Assembly (NCBI RefSeq): GCF_028898945.1
Contig: NZ_CP118607.1
Coordinates: 2,218,001-2,282,000, forward strand
Source: Pseudomonas sp. PSKL.D1
GTDB taxonomy: Bacteria; Pseudomonadota; Gammaproteobacteria; Pseudomonadales; Pseudomonadaceae
Reading direction: 5' to 3'
DNA: 64,000 nt
Shown: positions 52,645-63,301 of the stretch, in pieces
How the letters are laid out: each line of letters begins with the position of its first letter
How positions within the stretch are numbered: position 1 is the stretch's first letter
Notes under the pieces: model-generated
Databases searched by the model: none
Told to the model about the DNA's origin: nothing
What the model saw: only the letters and a program-made list of their open reading frames with translations
Translations under genes and position numbers: made by a program

Positions 52645-53841
52645 ATGGCTTCCAGTGCAAAACAACAGAACTACGATGTGGTAATTGTCGGCGGCGCCGT
52701 CAATGGCAGCGCCACCGCCTACTTCCTGGCCAACAACCCGGACTTCAACGGCTCGGTGCTGGTCATCGAGCGTGACTGGACTTACAACAAGTCCGCCACC
52801 GCGCTGTCCAGCAGCTCGATCCGCCAGCAGTTCTCCAACCCCATCAACATCGAAATCTCCAAGTTCGGCGCCGAGTTCGTGCGCTACTTCCCGGATGTGA
52901 TGGAAGTGGATGGCGACCGCCCGGACCTGGCCTTCCACGAAAACGGCTACCTGTTCCTCGGCGATGACAAAGGCTATGAGGTGCTGCGCCGGCTGCACGA
53001 CACCCAGGTGTCCCACGGCGCCGATGTGCACTTGCTCGACCCCGAGCAGCTGCAGCGCAAGTTCCCTTGGGTGAACATCGACAGCCTGGCCGGTGCCAGC
53101 TACGGGCGTAGCGGTGAGGGCTGGTTCGACAGCCTCGGCATGCTCAACGGCTTCCGCCGCAAGGCCCGCTCGATGGGCATCGAGTACATCGAGAACGAAG
53201 TGGTCGGCATCCAGCGCGAAGGCGACCGCATCACCGGCGTGCAACTGGCCAGTGGCGAGCGCATCGGTTGCGGGCTGCTGGTGAACTGTGCAGGCACCCG
53301 AGGCACCAAGGTTGCGCGCATGGCCGGGCTGGATATCCCGGTCGAGCCGCGCCGGCGCTCACTGTTCGTGTTCGACTGCCGCACGCCGCTGGAAGGCACC
53401 GTGCCGCTGACCATCGACCCGACCGGCGTGTTCTTCCGCCCCGAAGGCAAGTTCTACCTGGGCGGCACCTACCCGAAAAACGACCCGGAAGTGGACTTCG
53501 AAGACTTCGACGTGCTGCACGATGAGTTCGATGAAGAGGTGTGGCCGATCCTGGCCGAGCGCGTGCCGGCGTTCGAGGGCATCAAGGTGGTCAACTTCTG
53601 GGCCGGGCACTACGACTTCTGCGTGCTCGACCACAACGCCATCGTCGGGCCGCACAACGAGGTGGGCAATTTCCTGTTCTGCAACGGGTTCAGCGGCCAC
53701 GGCCTGCAACAGGCGCCGGCCATCGGGCGCGGCCTGTCCGAACTGATTACCTACGGTGGCTATCGCTCGCTTGACCTGGGCGCGCTGTCTTACCAGCGGG
53801 TCATCGACAACAAGCCGTTCCTGGAAGATTCGGTCATCTAA
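52645..53841 (+). CDS. FAD-dependent oxidoreductase, DAO family
   Basis: A 398-residue flavoenzyme of the D-amino-acid/sarcosine/glycine oxidase fold. The FAD-binding motif VVIVGGAVNGSATAYFL is at the N-terminus; LLVNCAGTRGTKVARMAGL and the C-terminal FCNGFSGHGLQQAPAIGRGLSELI are the usual FAD-contacting blocks. It probably oxidises an amine or N-methyl amino acid to an imine or keto product. It lies 26 bp after the Udh-like gene and 25 bp before the ThDP enzyme gene, in the hyu operon. Confidence 0.9.
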   Translation: MASSAKQQNYDVVIVGGAVNGSATAYFLANNPDFNGSVLVIERDWTYNKSATALSSSSIRQQFSNPINIEISKFGAEFVRYFPDVMEVDGDRPDLAFHENGYLFLGDDKGYEVLRRLHDTQVSHGADVHLLDPEQLQRKFPWVNIDSLAGASYGRSGEGWFDSLGMLNGFRRKARSMGIEYIENEVVGIQREGDRITGVQLASGERIGCGLLVNCAGTRGTKVARMAGLDIPVEPRRRSLFVFDCRTPLEGTVPLTIDPTGVFFRPEGKFYLGGTYPKNDPEVDFEDFDVLHDEFDEEVWPILAERVPAFEGIKVVNFWAGHYDFCVLDHNAIVGPHNEVGNFLFCNGFSGHGLQQAPAIGRGLSELITYGGYRSLDLGALSYQRVIDNKPFLEDSVI

Positions 53842-53866
53842 GCCCACGGCCTGAAGGAGAACAACA

Positions 53867-55552
53867 ATGAGTAACGCGCAAGTCAAGCGCAGCGGCGGCC
53901 AGGTGCTGGTGGATGCCCTGCGGGTCAACGGCGTTGAACGCGCCTTTTGCGTACCGGGCGAAAGCTACCTGGCGGTGCTCGATGCGCTGCACGATGTGCA
54001 GGATGAGATCGACCTGATTGTCTGCCGCCAGGAAGGCGGTGCGGCCTACATGGCCGAAGCTTACGGCAAGCTCACCGGCAAGCCGGGCATTTGCATGGTC
54101 ACGCGTGGCCCCGGTGCCACCAATGCATCGGTGGGCGTACACACGGCGTTCCAGGATTCCACGCCGATGATCCTGTTCATCGGCCAGGTCGCCCGCGACC
54201 AGATCGAGCGGGAGGCTTTCCAGGAGGTGGACTACCGCCGCATGTTCGGGCAGATGGCCAAGTGGGTGGTGCAGATCGACGATGCAGCGCGCATCCCCGA
54301 GCTGGTCAACCAGGCATTCCAGCGCGCCATCAGCGGCCGGCCAGGCCCGGTGGTGGTGGCGCTGCCGGAAGACATGCTCACGGACCTGGTCGAGGTTGCC
54401 GACGCCCGCCCGGCGCAACGCGTAGAGGCAGCGCCGGCGCCTGAAGCACTGGGAGAACTGCAGCAACTGCTGAGCAAGGCTGCCAAGCCGTTGGTGATTG
54501 CCGGTGGCGGCGGCTGGAACGATGCGGCAGTGGCCGACCTCAAGCGTTTCGTGCAGGCACAGAACCTGCCGCTGGCGGCCTCGTTCCGCTGCCAGGACCT
54601 GTTCGACAACACCGACCCGCACTACGCCGGTGACCTCGGCCTGGCCGCAGGCCCGGTGCTGGTGGATGCGGTGAAGCAGGCCGACCTGCTGATCGTGATC
54701 GGCGCCCGCCTGGGCGAGATGACCACCGGCGGTTACGCGTTGGTCGATATCCCTACGCCTAAACAGGCCTTGGTGCATGTGCACGCCAGCGCCGAGGAAA
54801 TCGGCCGCGTCTACCAGCCGACCCTGGGCATCAATGCCGGGCCGGCCAGCTTCCTGCGCCAGGCGGCGGCGCTGCCAGCGGTGCGCCCGCAGGCATTCGC
54901 CGACTGGACCGGCAGCCTGAACAGCGGCTATCGCGGCAACTTCGAAACTCCGCGCTCGCCCGGTGATGTGCAGATGAGCGAAGTGATCGCCTGGCTGAAC
55001 ACTACCCTGCCGGCTGACAGCATCCTCACCTGCGGCGCCGGCAACTACACCGGCTGGGTGCACCGTGGTTATCAGCACCGGGTATTCCGCACGCTGCTGG
55101 GGCCTACCAACGGCTCCATGGGCTATGGCGTGCCGGCGGCGGTGGCGGCCAAGCTCACCTACCCGCAGCGCACCGTGGTGGCCTTTGCCGGTGACGGTTG
55201 CTTCCTGATGAATGGCCAGGAGCTGGCCACGGCGGCGCACTACGATGCCCGGCTGATCACCATCGTGGTCAACAACGGCATGTACGGCACCATCCGTATG
55301 CACCAGGAGCGCAGCTACCCCGGCCGCGTTTCCGGCACCGAGCTGCACAACCCGGACTTCGCCGCCCTGGCGCGGGCCTACGGGCTGCACGGTGAAACCG
55401 TCACCCGGACCGAGGACTTCGCAGCCGCGTTCGAGCGCTGCCAGGCCTCGGGCAAGCCTGCGCTGATCGAAGTGCAGGTCGACCCCGAAGCCCTGACCCC
55501 ACGCATGACCCTCAGCCAGATCCGCGACAAGGCCTTGCAGGCCCAGCGCTGA
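53867..55552 (+). CDS. Thiamine-diphosphate-dependent enzyme (acetolactate synthase-like)
   Basis: A 561-residue ThDP enzyme with the three-domain layout of acetolactate synthase and 2-oxo-acid decarboxylases. The catalytic Glu is in LIVCRQEGGAAYMAEAYGKLTG; the ThDP/Mg motif starts FAGDGCFLMNGQEL and ends NNGMYGTIRMHQE. It lacks an obvious small regulatory subunit gene nearby, so a decarboxylase or carboligase of a 2-oxo acid is more likely than branched-chain acetolactate synthesis. With the aminotransferase and ALDH around it, it may decarboxylate the 2-oxo acid to an aldehyde. Confidence 0.9.
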   Translation: MSNAQVKRSGGQVLVDALRVNGVERAFCVPGESYLAVLDALHDVQDEIDLIVCRQEGGAAYMAEAYGKLTGKPGICMVTRGPGATNASVGVHTAFQDSTPMILFIGQVARDQIEREAFQEVDYRRMFGQMAKWVVQIDDAARIPELVNQAFQRAISGRPGPVVVALPEDMLTDLVEVADARPAQRVEAAPAPEALGELQQLLSKAAKPLVIAGGGGWNDAAVADLKRFVQAQNLPLAASFRCQDLFDNTDPHYAGDLGLAAGPVLVDAVKQADLLIVIGARLGEMTTGGYALVDIPTPKQALVHVHASAEEIGRVYQPTLGINAGPASFLRQAAALPAVRPQAFADWTGSLNSGYRGNFETPRSPGDVQMSEVIAWLNTTLPADSILTCGAGNYTGWVHRGYQHRVFRTLLGPTNGSMGYGVPAAVAAKLTYPQRTVVAFAGDGCFLMNGQELATAAHYDARLITIVVNNGMYGTIRMHQERSYPGRVSGTELHNPDFAALARAYGLHGETVTRTEDFAAAFERCQASGKPALIEVQVDPEALTPRMTLSQIRDKALQAQR

Positions 55553-55560
55553 TTCACCTC

Positions 55561-55593
55561 AGGTGGGGCGCGGTCCGGCCCCACCTTTTTTCT
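55561..55593 (+). terminator. Rho-independent terminator inside the hyu gene set
   Basis: AGGTGGGGC (55561-55569), loop of eight, GCCCCACCT (55578-55586) and a T-run (TTTTTCTTTTTT follows). It sits between the ThDP-enzyme stop and the ALDH start, in the same direction. Confidence 0.88.
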
Positions 55594-55615
55594 TTTTTCG
55601 AACGAGCCAATCGAC

Positions 55616-57064
55616 ATGAATCTTGCCGATCACGATCTGCTGCGCGAGTGTTGCTACATCGATGGACAATGGCTGGCGGCGGACAGCGGCCAGCGCATTG
55701 CCGTGACCAACCCGGCCAATGGCCAGGTGCTGGGCCATGTACCGCGCATGGGCGCCGACGAAACCCGCCGGGCCATTGTGGCCGCCGAGCGCGCCTTGCC
55801 GGCCTGGCGGGCACTGACCGCCAAGGAGCGGGCGGCGCGGTTGCAGGCCTGGTTCCGCGAGATCCTGGCGCACCAGGAAGACCTCGCCCGCATCATGACC
55901 GCCGAGCAGGGCAAGCCGCTGGCCGAGGCGCGCGGCGAAATCGCGTTCGCGGCGGCCTACGTGGAGTTTTATGCCGAGGAGGGCAAGCGCCTGTATGGCG
56001 ATGTCATTCCCTCGCCCAGTGCCGACCGCCGCTTGCTGGTCACCAAAGAGCCGATTGGCGTGTGTGCCGCCATCACGCCGTGGAACTTCCCGGCCGCCAT
56101 GATTACCCGCAAGGCCGCCCCGGCGTTGGCCGCCGGTTGCACATTGGTGCTCAAGCCCGCGTCGCAGACCCCGTTCAGCGCCTTGGCGTTATGCGTGCTG
56201 GCGGAGCGCGCCGGCATCCCGCCCGGTGTGCTGAGCGTGGTCACCGGGGACTCGGCGGCCATTGGCGGCGAGCTGACGGCCAGCCCGGTGGTGCGCAAGC
56301 TGTCGTTCACCGGCTCCACGCCAATCGGCATCCAGTTGCTGCAGCAGTCGGCGGCAACCGTGAAAAAGGTCACCCTGGAACTGGGCGGCAACGCGCCGTT
56401 TATCGTGTTCGACGACGCTGACCTGGAAAAGGCGGTGGAAGGTGCGCTGATCGCCAAGTTCCGCAACAGCGGGCAGACCTGCGTGTGTGCCAACCGTTTC
56501 TACATTCAGGACGGCATTTACGAGCGTTTCATTGCGCGCTTTGCCGAACGGGTGGGGGAGTTGATCGTGGGGCTGGGTGATGAGCCAGCGACCCAAGTTG
56601 GGCCAATGATCGACGGGCGTGCCGCCAGCGGTGTGGAACGGCTGGTGGGCGAGGCGGTGGAGGCCGGGGCCAGGGTGGTGGCGGGTGGGCGCAGGCATGC
56701 GCTGGGCGAGGCGTTTTTCGAGCCGACCTTGCTGGCGGACGTGACGCCGGACATGCGCGTGGCACGTGAGGAAATCTTCGGGCCGGTGGCGCCGATCTTC
56801 CGCTTTGCGAGCGAAGAGGAAGTCATTGCCCAGGCCAATGCCACCGAGTTCGGTTTGGCGTGCTACCTGTATGCGCGGGATGTGGGGCGTATCTGGCGGG
56901 TGTCCGAAGCGTTGGAGTACGGCATGGTCGGGGTCAACGTCGGCGTGGTGGCCACGGAGGTGGCGCCGTTTGGCGGGGTTAAGGCTTCGGGCCTGGGCAG
57001 GGAAGGGGCGCGGTACGGGATCGAGGATTATCTGGAGATCAAGTACGTGTGCCTTGGGCTTTGA
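55616..57064 (+). CDS. gabD: Succinate-semialdehyde dehydrogenase
   Basis: A 482-residue NAD(P)-dependent aldehyde dehydrogenase with the same length as and close similarity to E. coli GabD. It has ITPWNFPAAMITRKAAPALAAG, the cofactor motif SFTGSTPIG, the catalytic Glu in LELGGNAPF and the catalytic Cys in NSGQTCVCANRF. It oxidises succinate semialdehyde (or a homologous omega-oxo acid) to the dicarboxylate. It follows a strong terminator after the ThDP-enzyme gene, so it is probably partly separate in expression. gabP at the window end adds to a GABA-type context. Confidence 0.92.
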   Translation: MNLADHDLLRECCYIDGQWLAADSGQRIAVTNPANGQVLGHVPRMGADETRRAIVAAERALPAWRALTAKERAARLQAWFREILAHQEDLARIMTAEQGKPLAEARGEIAFAAAYVEFYAEEGKRLYGDVIPSPSADRRLLVTKEPIGVCAAITPWNFPAAMITRKAAPALAAGCTLVLKPASQTPFSALALCVLAERAGIPPGVLSVVTGDSAAIGGELTASPVVRKLSFTGSTPIGIQLLQQSAATVKKVTLELGGNAPFIVFDDADLEKAVEGALIAKFRNSGQTCVCANRFYIQDGIYERFIARFAERVGELIVGLGDEPATQVGPMIDGRAASGVERLVGEAVEAGARVVAGGRRHALGEAFFEPTLLADVTPDMRVAREEIFGPVAPIFRFASEEEVIAQANATEFGLACYLYARDVGRIWRVSEALEYGMVGVNVGVVATEVAPFGGVKASGLGREGARYGIEDYLEIKYVCLGL

Positions 57065-57096
57065 GTTGCCCCTGAAAAGCTTGTAGCGCTTGCGCC

Positions 57097-57190
57097 GGCC
57101 TCTTAGTGGCTAAAGCCGCTCCTACAGGAGCTTTACAGATTCCAACATCTGTACAAAACCTGTAGGAGCGGCTTTAGCCGCGAAGAGGCC
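57097..57190. repeat. Inverted REP pair (REPIN) after gabD
   Basis: GGCTAAAGCCGCTCCTACAGG (57108 on) faces CCTGTAGGAGCGGCTTTAGCC (57160 on), with outer GGCCTCTT and AAGAGGCC. This doublet separates the convergent gabD and FadR-type regulator genes. Confidence 0.9.
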
Positions 57191-57205
57191 CTGGCAGGCC
57201 ACCGC

Positions 57206-57931
57206 TCAGCCCTTGCTGTCGAGCACCCGCTGATACCGCGACAGGCTTTCTTCCAGGTGCTTGCGCAGCGCCGTGCGCGCACTGGCCACATCGCCCATGC
57301 TGATCGCCGACAGGATCGCCCCGTGTTCACGGCCGATTTTCTTGATATGGGCCTGGCGGTTCTTGCCCGTCACCTGGCCATGCTTGAGGTTCAGGTCGAG
57401 GATGATGTCCGGCCCCAGCGCCTCCAGCAGTTGCGTGAAGTGCGGGTTGCTGGTGGCGCGGGCGATGGCCAGGTGGAACTCGAAGTCTGCCTTGGCTTCT
57501 TCTTCCTGGCTGGCGCCATCCAGCGAGTTGAAGCGGTCGAACGCCTCGGTGATGGCTGCCATGCTGGCCGGGCTGCGGCGCTCGGCGGCGCGGGCCACCG
57601 ATTCGGTTTCGATGCCCAGGCGCAACTCAAGGATTTGCGCGGCGGCGCGCACGTCATCGACCACGCTGTCGATGGCAAAGCCGATGCGTTTGACGTCTTG
57701 CTCCACCACGAACACGCCCACACCCTGGCGCGCCACCAGGCGCCCACCCAGGCGCAACGATGCCACTGCCTCGCGGATTACCGGGCGGCTGACGTTGAAT
57801 TCCTTGCACAGCTCCTGCTCGGACGGCAGCTTGTCGCCCGGGCCATAGGTGCCGTTGTCGATCCGGCTGGACAGCTCCTGGATCACGGTTTCCGCCAGGT
57901 TGGCGCGGCGCGTGCCTAACGACGCATTCAT
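57206..57931 (-). CDS. FadR-type GntR regulator of the Liv-type transporter
   Basis: A 241-residue GntR/FCD regulator. The winged helix-turn-helix (about 12-78) has NGTYGPGDKLPSEQELCKEFNVSRPVIREAVASLRLGGRLVARQGVGVFV. The C-terminal FCD domain (about 95-225) includes FHLAIARATSNPHFTQLL. It is divergent from the Liv-type ABC operon; a FadR-like palindrome and a strong sigma-70 promoter lie between. It probably represses the transporter and itself until the substrate appears. Confidence 0.88.
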   Translation of the reverse strand: MNASLGTRRANLAETVIQELSSRIDNGTYGPGDKLPSEQELCKEFNVSRPVIREAVASLRLGGRLVARQGVGVFVVEQDVKRIGFAIDSVVDDVRAAAQILELRLGIETESVARAAERRSPASMAAITEAFDRFNSLDGASQEEEAKADFEFHLAIARATSNPHFTQLLEALGPDIILDLNLKHGQVTGKNRQAHIKKIGREHGAILSAISMGDVASARTALRKHLEESLSRYQRVLDSKG

Positions 57932-58049
57932 AAAAGTGTTGCTCCTGAAACTGATTGGCTCTTCACGGTGGTTTCCCGCCCGGTTGTGCGCAGCCCGTAA
58001 GCCCTAAACGGCGGGATCCGTGGCCAACCAGCGGTGATGTTGTTGCCAT

Positions 58050-58063
58050 ATGTTATCAAACAT
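58050..58063. promoter_or_regulatory. FadR-type operator candidate
   Basis: ATGTT-ATCA-AACAT, dyad symmetric, in the GntR/ABC intergenic region. An outer repeat GGCCAAC (58022-58028) and GTTGGCC (58071-58077) encloses it. Confidence 0.55.
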
Positions 58064-58155
58064 CTGACCAGTTGGCCGGGCGATCCTCGTTTCGAGTGGC
58101 GCTGGCCGTGTGTCGTTCACGGGTTTTTTTTACCGACAAGGCTAGCATACACCCA

Positions 58156-58183
58156 TTGACAGTTGCCTGCTGACTGTTATCTT
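58156..58183 (+). promoter_or_regulatory. Sigma-70 promoter of the Liv-type ABC operon
   Basis: Consensus -35 TTGACA (58156-58161), 16-bp spacer, TATCTT (58178-58183). About 73 nt leader to the binding-protein ATG. Confidence 0.72.
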
Positions 58184-58262
58184 ACAAGTGCGATGGCGTT
58201 CCGGCCAATTCGTATGCGGTAAGCGATGTCGAGGTTCGTCCAATTACTACTGGGAGCTGAGC

Positions 58263-59411
58263 ATGAACAAGAAAAACGCAGGGCCTGCAGCCCTCGCGAC
58301 CGCGGTAACCTTGCTGATGGCCATGGGGACGGCGCAGGCAGCAGACACTCAAGTGGTCAGGGTCGGTTTTGCCGGCCCGTTGACCGGGCCTTCGGCGCAT
58401 CAGGGGCAGGATGTCGAGCACGGCATCCAGATCGCCGTGGAGGAGGCCAACCAGCAGCAACTGAAGATCGGCGACAAGGTGGCCGAGTTCAAGCTGGTGT
58501 CCGAAGACGACGTGGCCGACCCGCGCACCGGCACAGCCGTGGCGCAGCGCCTGGTGGACTCGAAAGTGGCGGTGGTGATCGGCCATTACAACTCCGGCAC
58601 CAGCATTCCCGCCTCCAAGATCTACGCCGCCGCCGGCATCCCGCAGATCTCGCCTTCGGCCACCAACCCGACCCTTACCCGTCAGGGCATACCGTCGGTG
58701 TTCCGCGTGGTCAACGACGATGCCACTTTGGGGCGTTACGCCGGCACCTACCTGGTCAGCCAGCTTGAAGCCAAGCGCATCGCCATCTTCGATGACCGCA
58801 CCGCTTACGGCCAAGGGCTGGCCGACGAGGTCACCAAGGCGGTCAAGGCAGCGGGTGGCAACGTGGTGGTGCGCGAGTACACCAACGACAAGTCCACCGA
58901 CTTCAACGCCATCCTCACTACCGCCAAGGCGCAAAAAGCCGATGCCGTGTTCTTCGCTGCCCTGGACTACCAGGCCGCGCCCATGGCCAAGCAGATGAAA
59001 AACCTCGGCCTCAAAGCGCGCTTCATGAACATCGGCAACTTGCCCAACGACTCGTTCAAGCAGATGGCCGGCAGCGCCGCCGAAGGCACCTACGCCTGGA
59101 ACTACGGCACTCCGTTGCTGGAAATGCCCAAGGGCGCGGCCTTCGAGCAGAAGCTCAAGGACAAGTTCGGCGTGGGCGTGGTGCAGTCGTCGCCCGCCGC
59201 CTACGACGCTACCTGGGCCGCGATCAACGCAATGGTCAAGGCCGGCTCCGCCGACCCCAAGGCCTACCTGCCCGTGCTCAAGCGCGAGAGCTATGACGGC
59301 GTGACCGGCACCATCGCCTTCGATGACCAGGGCAACCTCAAGAGCCCTGCAGCCACCGTGTTCCAGTTTGAAGGCGGCGGCTGGAAAACCCTGGCCGTGC
59401 AGCGCGACTAA
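58263..59411 (+). CDS. Branched-chain-amino-acid-type periplasmic binding protein (LivK-like)
   Basis: A 382-residue periplasmic binding protein. A signal peptide (MNKKNAGPAALATAVTLLMAMGTAQAADTQ) precedes the type-I LivJ/LivK fold: VRVGFAGPLTGPSAHQGQDVEHGIQIAVEEAN, then VIGHYNSGTSIPASKIY and the hinge region FFAALDYQAAPMAKQM. It delivers a branched-chain or other amino acid, or an amide product, to the Liv permeases. The ATG at 58263 follows GGGAGCTGAGC. First gene of a five-gene ABC operon. Confidence 0.92.
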   Translation: MNKKNAGPAALATAVTLLMAMGTAQAADTQVVRVGFAGPLTGPSAHQGQDVEHGIQIAVEEANQQQLKIGDKVAEFKLVSEDDVADPRTGTAVAQRLVDSKVAVVIGHYNSGTSIPASKIYAAAGIPQISPSATNPTLTRQGIPSVFRVVNDDATLGRYAGTYLVSQLEAKRIAIFDDRTAYGQGLADEVTKAVKAAGGNVVVREYTNDKSTDFNAILTTAKAQKADAVFFAALDYQAAPMAKQMKNLGLKARFMNIGNLPNDSFKQMAGSAAEGTYAWNYGTPLLEMPKGAAFEQKLKDKFGVGVVQSSPAAYDATWAAINAMVKAGSADPKAYLPVLKRESYDGVTGTIAFDDQGNLKSPAATVFQFEGGGWKTLAVQRD

Positions 59412-59429
59412 GCGCCCGGCCCATAACAA

Positions 59430-59445
59430 GCGGGCCTAAGCCCGC
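59430..59445 (+). terminator. Intra-operon hairpin after the binding-protein gene
   Basis: GCGGGC-CTAA-GCCCGC, 18 bp after the stop, followed by GACATAACAAGAAGACTTTTT. Such hairpins often cause higher levels of the binding protein than of the permeases. Confidence 0.6.
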
Positions 59446-59543
59446 GACATAACAAGAAGACTTTTTCCCACCTGCCAGGCCAGTTGGCGCACGGCGCTGC
59501 CGCGCTGTGCGCCGACGACAATGCAGTTTCGAGGATTCAGCTC

Positions 59544-60482
59544 GTGGACGGTAATTTCGATATCTTGTTGCAACAGGTGCTCAATGGCCTGGTGCTGGGC
59601 AGCATCTATGCGTTGGTAGCCCTGGGCTACACCATGGTCTACGGCATCATCGGCCTGATCAACTTTGCCCATGGCGAGGTGGTGATGGTGGGCGCGATGG
59701 TGACCATTTCGGTCCTGACCCTGTTGGCGGGCGCAGGCTTTGCCCCCGGCATCATCACTTTGTTGCTGGCGATCATGGCCGCCGTGGTGGTGTGCATGCT
59801 GCTGGCCCAGGGCATGGAAAAGTACGCCTACCGGCCGCTGCGCAAGGCGCCGCGGCTGACCCCCCTGATTCTGGCCATCGGCATCTCCATTGCCCTGCAG
59901 AACCTGGCGATGATGATTTGGGGCCGGGGTTACAAAACCTTCCCCGAAGTGGTCGAAACCCAGCCCGTGGACGTGTTCGGCGCCACCGTCACCAACGTGC
60001 AACTGTCGATCATGCTGATTGCCGTGGTGATCATGCTTGGCCTGTGGCTGCTGGTGGACAAGACCCGCCTGGGCAAGGCCATGCGCGCCACCGCACAAAA
60101 CCAGGAAGTCGCCGGGCTGATGGGCATCAACATCAACCGGGTGATCAGCGCCACGTTCCTGATCGGCGCCAGCCTGGGGGCCATCGCCGGGGTCATGCGG
60201 GCGGTCAACTACGGCCAGGCCGATGCCTACATGGGTTTGCTGCTGGGCCTGAAGGCGTTCTCGGCGGCGGTGCTGGGCGGTATCGGCAACCTGTTCGGGG
60301 CCATGGCCGGCGGTTTGCTGCTGGGGCTGATCGAGTCGCTGGCGGCGGGCTACACCGGGCAGCTCACCGGCGGGTTTCTGGGGGCCAACTACCAGGACAT
60401 CTTCGCCTTTGCCGTGCTGATTCTGGTGCTGTTGATCCGGCCTAACGGCCTGCTCGGTGAACGCCAGGCCGATCGGGCCTGA
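59544..60482 (+). CDS. LivH-type ABC permease
   Basis: A 312-residue inner-membrane permease. The start is read as GTG at 59544 with GAGGA eight bases upstream (MDGNFDILLQQVLNGLVLGSIYALVALGYTMVYGIIGLINFAHGEV), the LivH opening. Eight or so helices and the cytoplasmic loop TRLGKAMRATAQNQEVAGLMGININ follow. It pairs with LivM. The longer frame upstream, from 59484, covers a non-conserved stretch. It is 10 bp upstream of livM. Confidence 0.93.
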   Translation: MDGNFDILLQQVLNGLVLGSIYALVALGYTMVYGIIGLINFAHGEVVMVGAMVTISVLTLLAGAGFAPGIITLLLAIMAAVVVCMLLAQGMEKYAYRPLRKAPRLTPLILAIGISIALQNLAMMIWGRGYKTFPEVVETQPVDVFGATVTNVQLSIMLIAVVIMLGLWLLVDKTRLGKAMRATAQNQEVAGLMGININRVISATFLIGASLGAIAGVMRAVNYGQADAYMGLLLGLKAFSAAVLGGIGNLFGAMAGGLLLGLIESLAAGYTGQLTGGFLGANYQDIFAFAVLILVLLIRPNGLLGERQADRA

Positions 60483-60492
60483 GGGGGCAGTC

Positions 60493-62506
<2,014 letters not shown>

Positions 62507-62510
<4 letters not shown>

Positions 62511-63223
62511 AAAGCATTCTGCAAGTGAACGACCTCAAGGTGTCCTACGGCGCCATCCAGGCCATCAAGGGCATCAACCTGACGGTGGGCGAGGGCGAAA
62601 TGGTGGCGCTGATCGGTGCCAACGGCGCCGGCAAAACCACCACCCTGAAGACCCTCGCCGGGCTGCTGAAGCCCAGCGACGGCAGCATCACCTTCGACGG
62701 CAAGGCCCATGCGGCCATCAAAAGCCATGACCTGATCCGCGAAGGCCTGGCGCTGGTGCCGGAGGGGCGGGGCATCTTCCCCAAACTGACGGTGCACGAA
62801 AACCTCGAGATGGGCGCCTTCAGCCGCCGTGACGGCAGGGACGCCATCGGCGCCGACATCGAGCACATGTATGGCGTGTTCCCCCGCCTGAAGGAGCGTG
62901 CCTTCCAGCTGGCGGGCACCATGTCGGGCGGTGAACAGCAGATGCTGGCCATTTCGCGGGCGTTGATGGGCAGGCCCAAGTTGCTGTTGCTTGACGAGCC
63001 GTCCATGGGCCTGGCGCCGATCATTGTGCAGAAGATCTTCGAAACCATCGTCGAGGTGGTCAAGGGCGGAGTCACGCTGCTGCTGGTGGAGCAGAACGCC
63101 CGGCTGGCGTTGCAAACCTGCCAGCGCGCCTATGTGATCGATGGCGGGCGCATCAGCCTGGAAGGCTGTGCCAAAACCCTGCTGCACGACGATCAGGTCA
63201 AGAAGGCCTACCTCGGGGAGTGA
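62507..63223 (+). CDS. LivF-type ABC ATPase
   Basis: A 238-residue ATPase: NDLKVSYGAIQAIKGINL, Walker A GANGAGKTTTLKTLAGL, the segment VPEGRGIFPKLTVHENLEMGAF, signature TMSGGEQQMLAISRAL, Walker B LLLLDEPSMGLAP, and VEQNARLAL. It is the last gene of the Liv-type operon, 78 bp before gabP. With the other four gene products it forms a complete importer. Confidence 0.94.
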
Positions 63224-63257
63224 CGGCTGCATGACCCGCGCCTGATTTTTTATACCT

Positions 63258-63283
63258 TTCGCCGCCACCCCGGTGGTGGCGAA
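63258..63283 (+). terminator. 12-bp hairpin between livF-type gene and gabP
   Basis: TTCGCCGCCACC, loop CC, GGTGGTGGCGAA (one G-T), 34 bp after the ATPase stop and just before the gabP start. No T-tract follows it. Confidence 0.5.
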
Positions 63284-63301
63284 GTCGATCGAAGGTTTCA
63301 G

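Larger units (their letters stand above)
57932..58262. other. Divergent intergenic region, 331 bp
   Basis: No protein gene. It contains the FadR-type palindrome at 58050-58063, an outer GGCCAAC/GTTGGCC repeat, and the promoter at 58156-58183. Confidence 0.6.

Noticed and set aside
53867..55552. Annotation as the biosynthetic acetolactate synthase large subunit
   Set aside because: No ilvH-type small subunit or ilvC is adjacent and the gene is in a catabolic operon; a 2-oxo-acid decarboxylase or carboligase is more likely.
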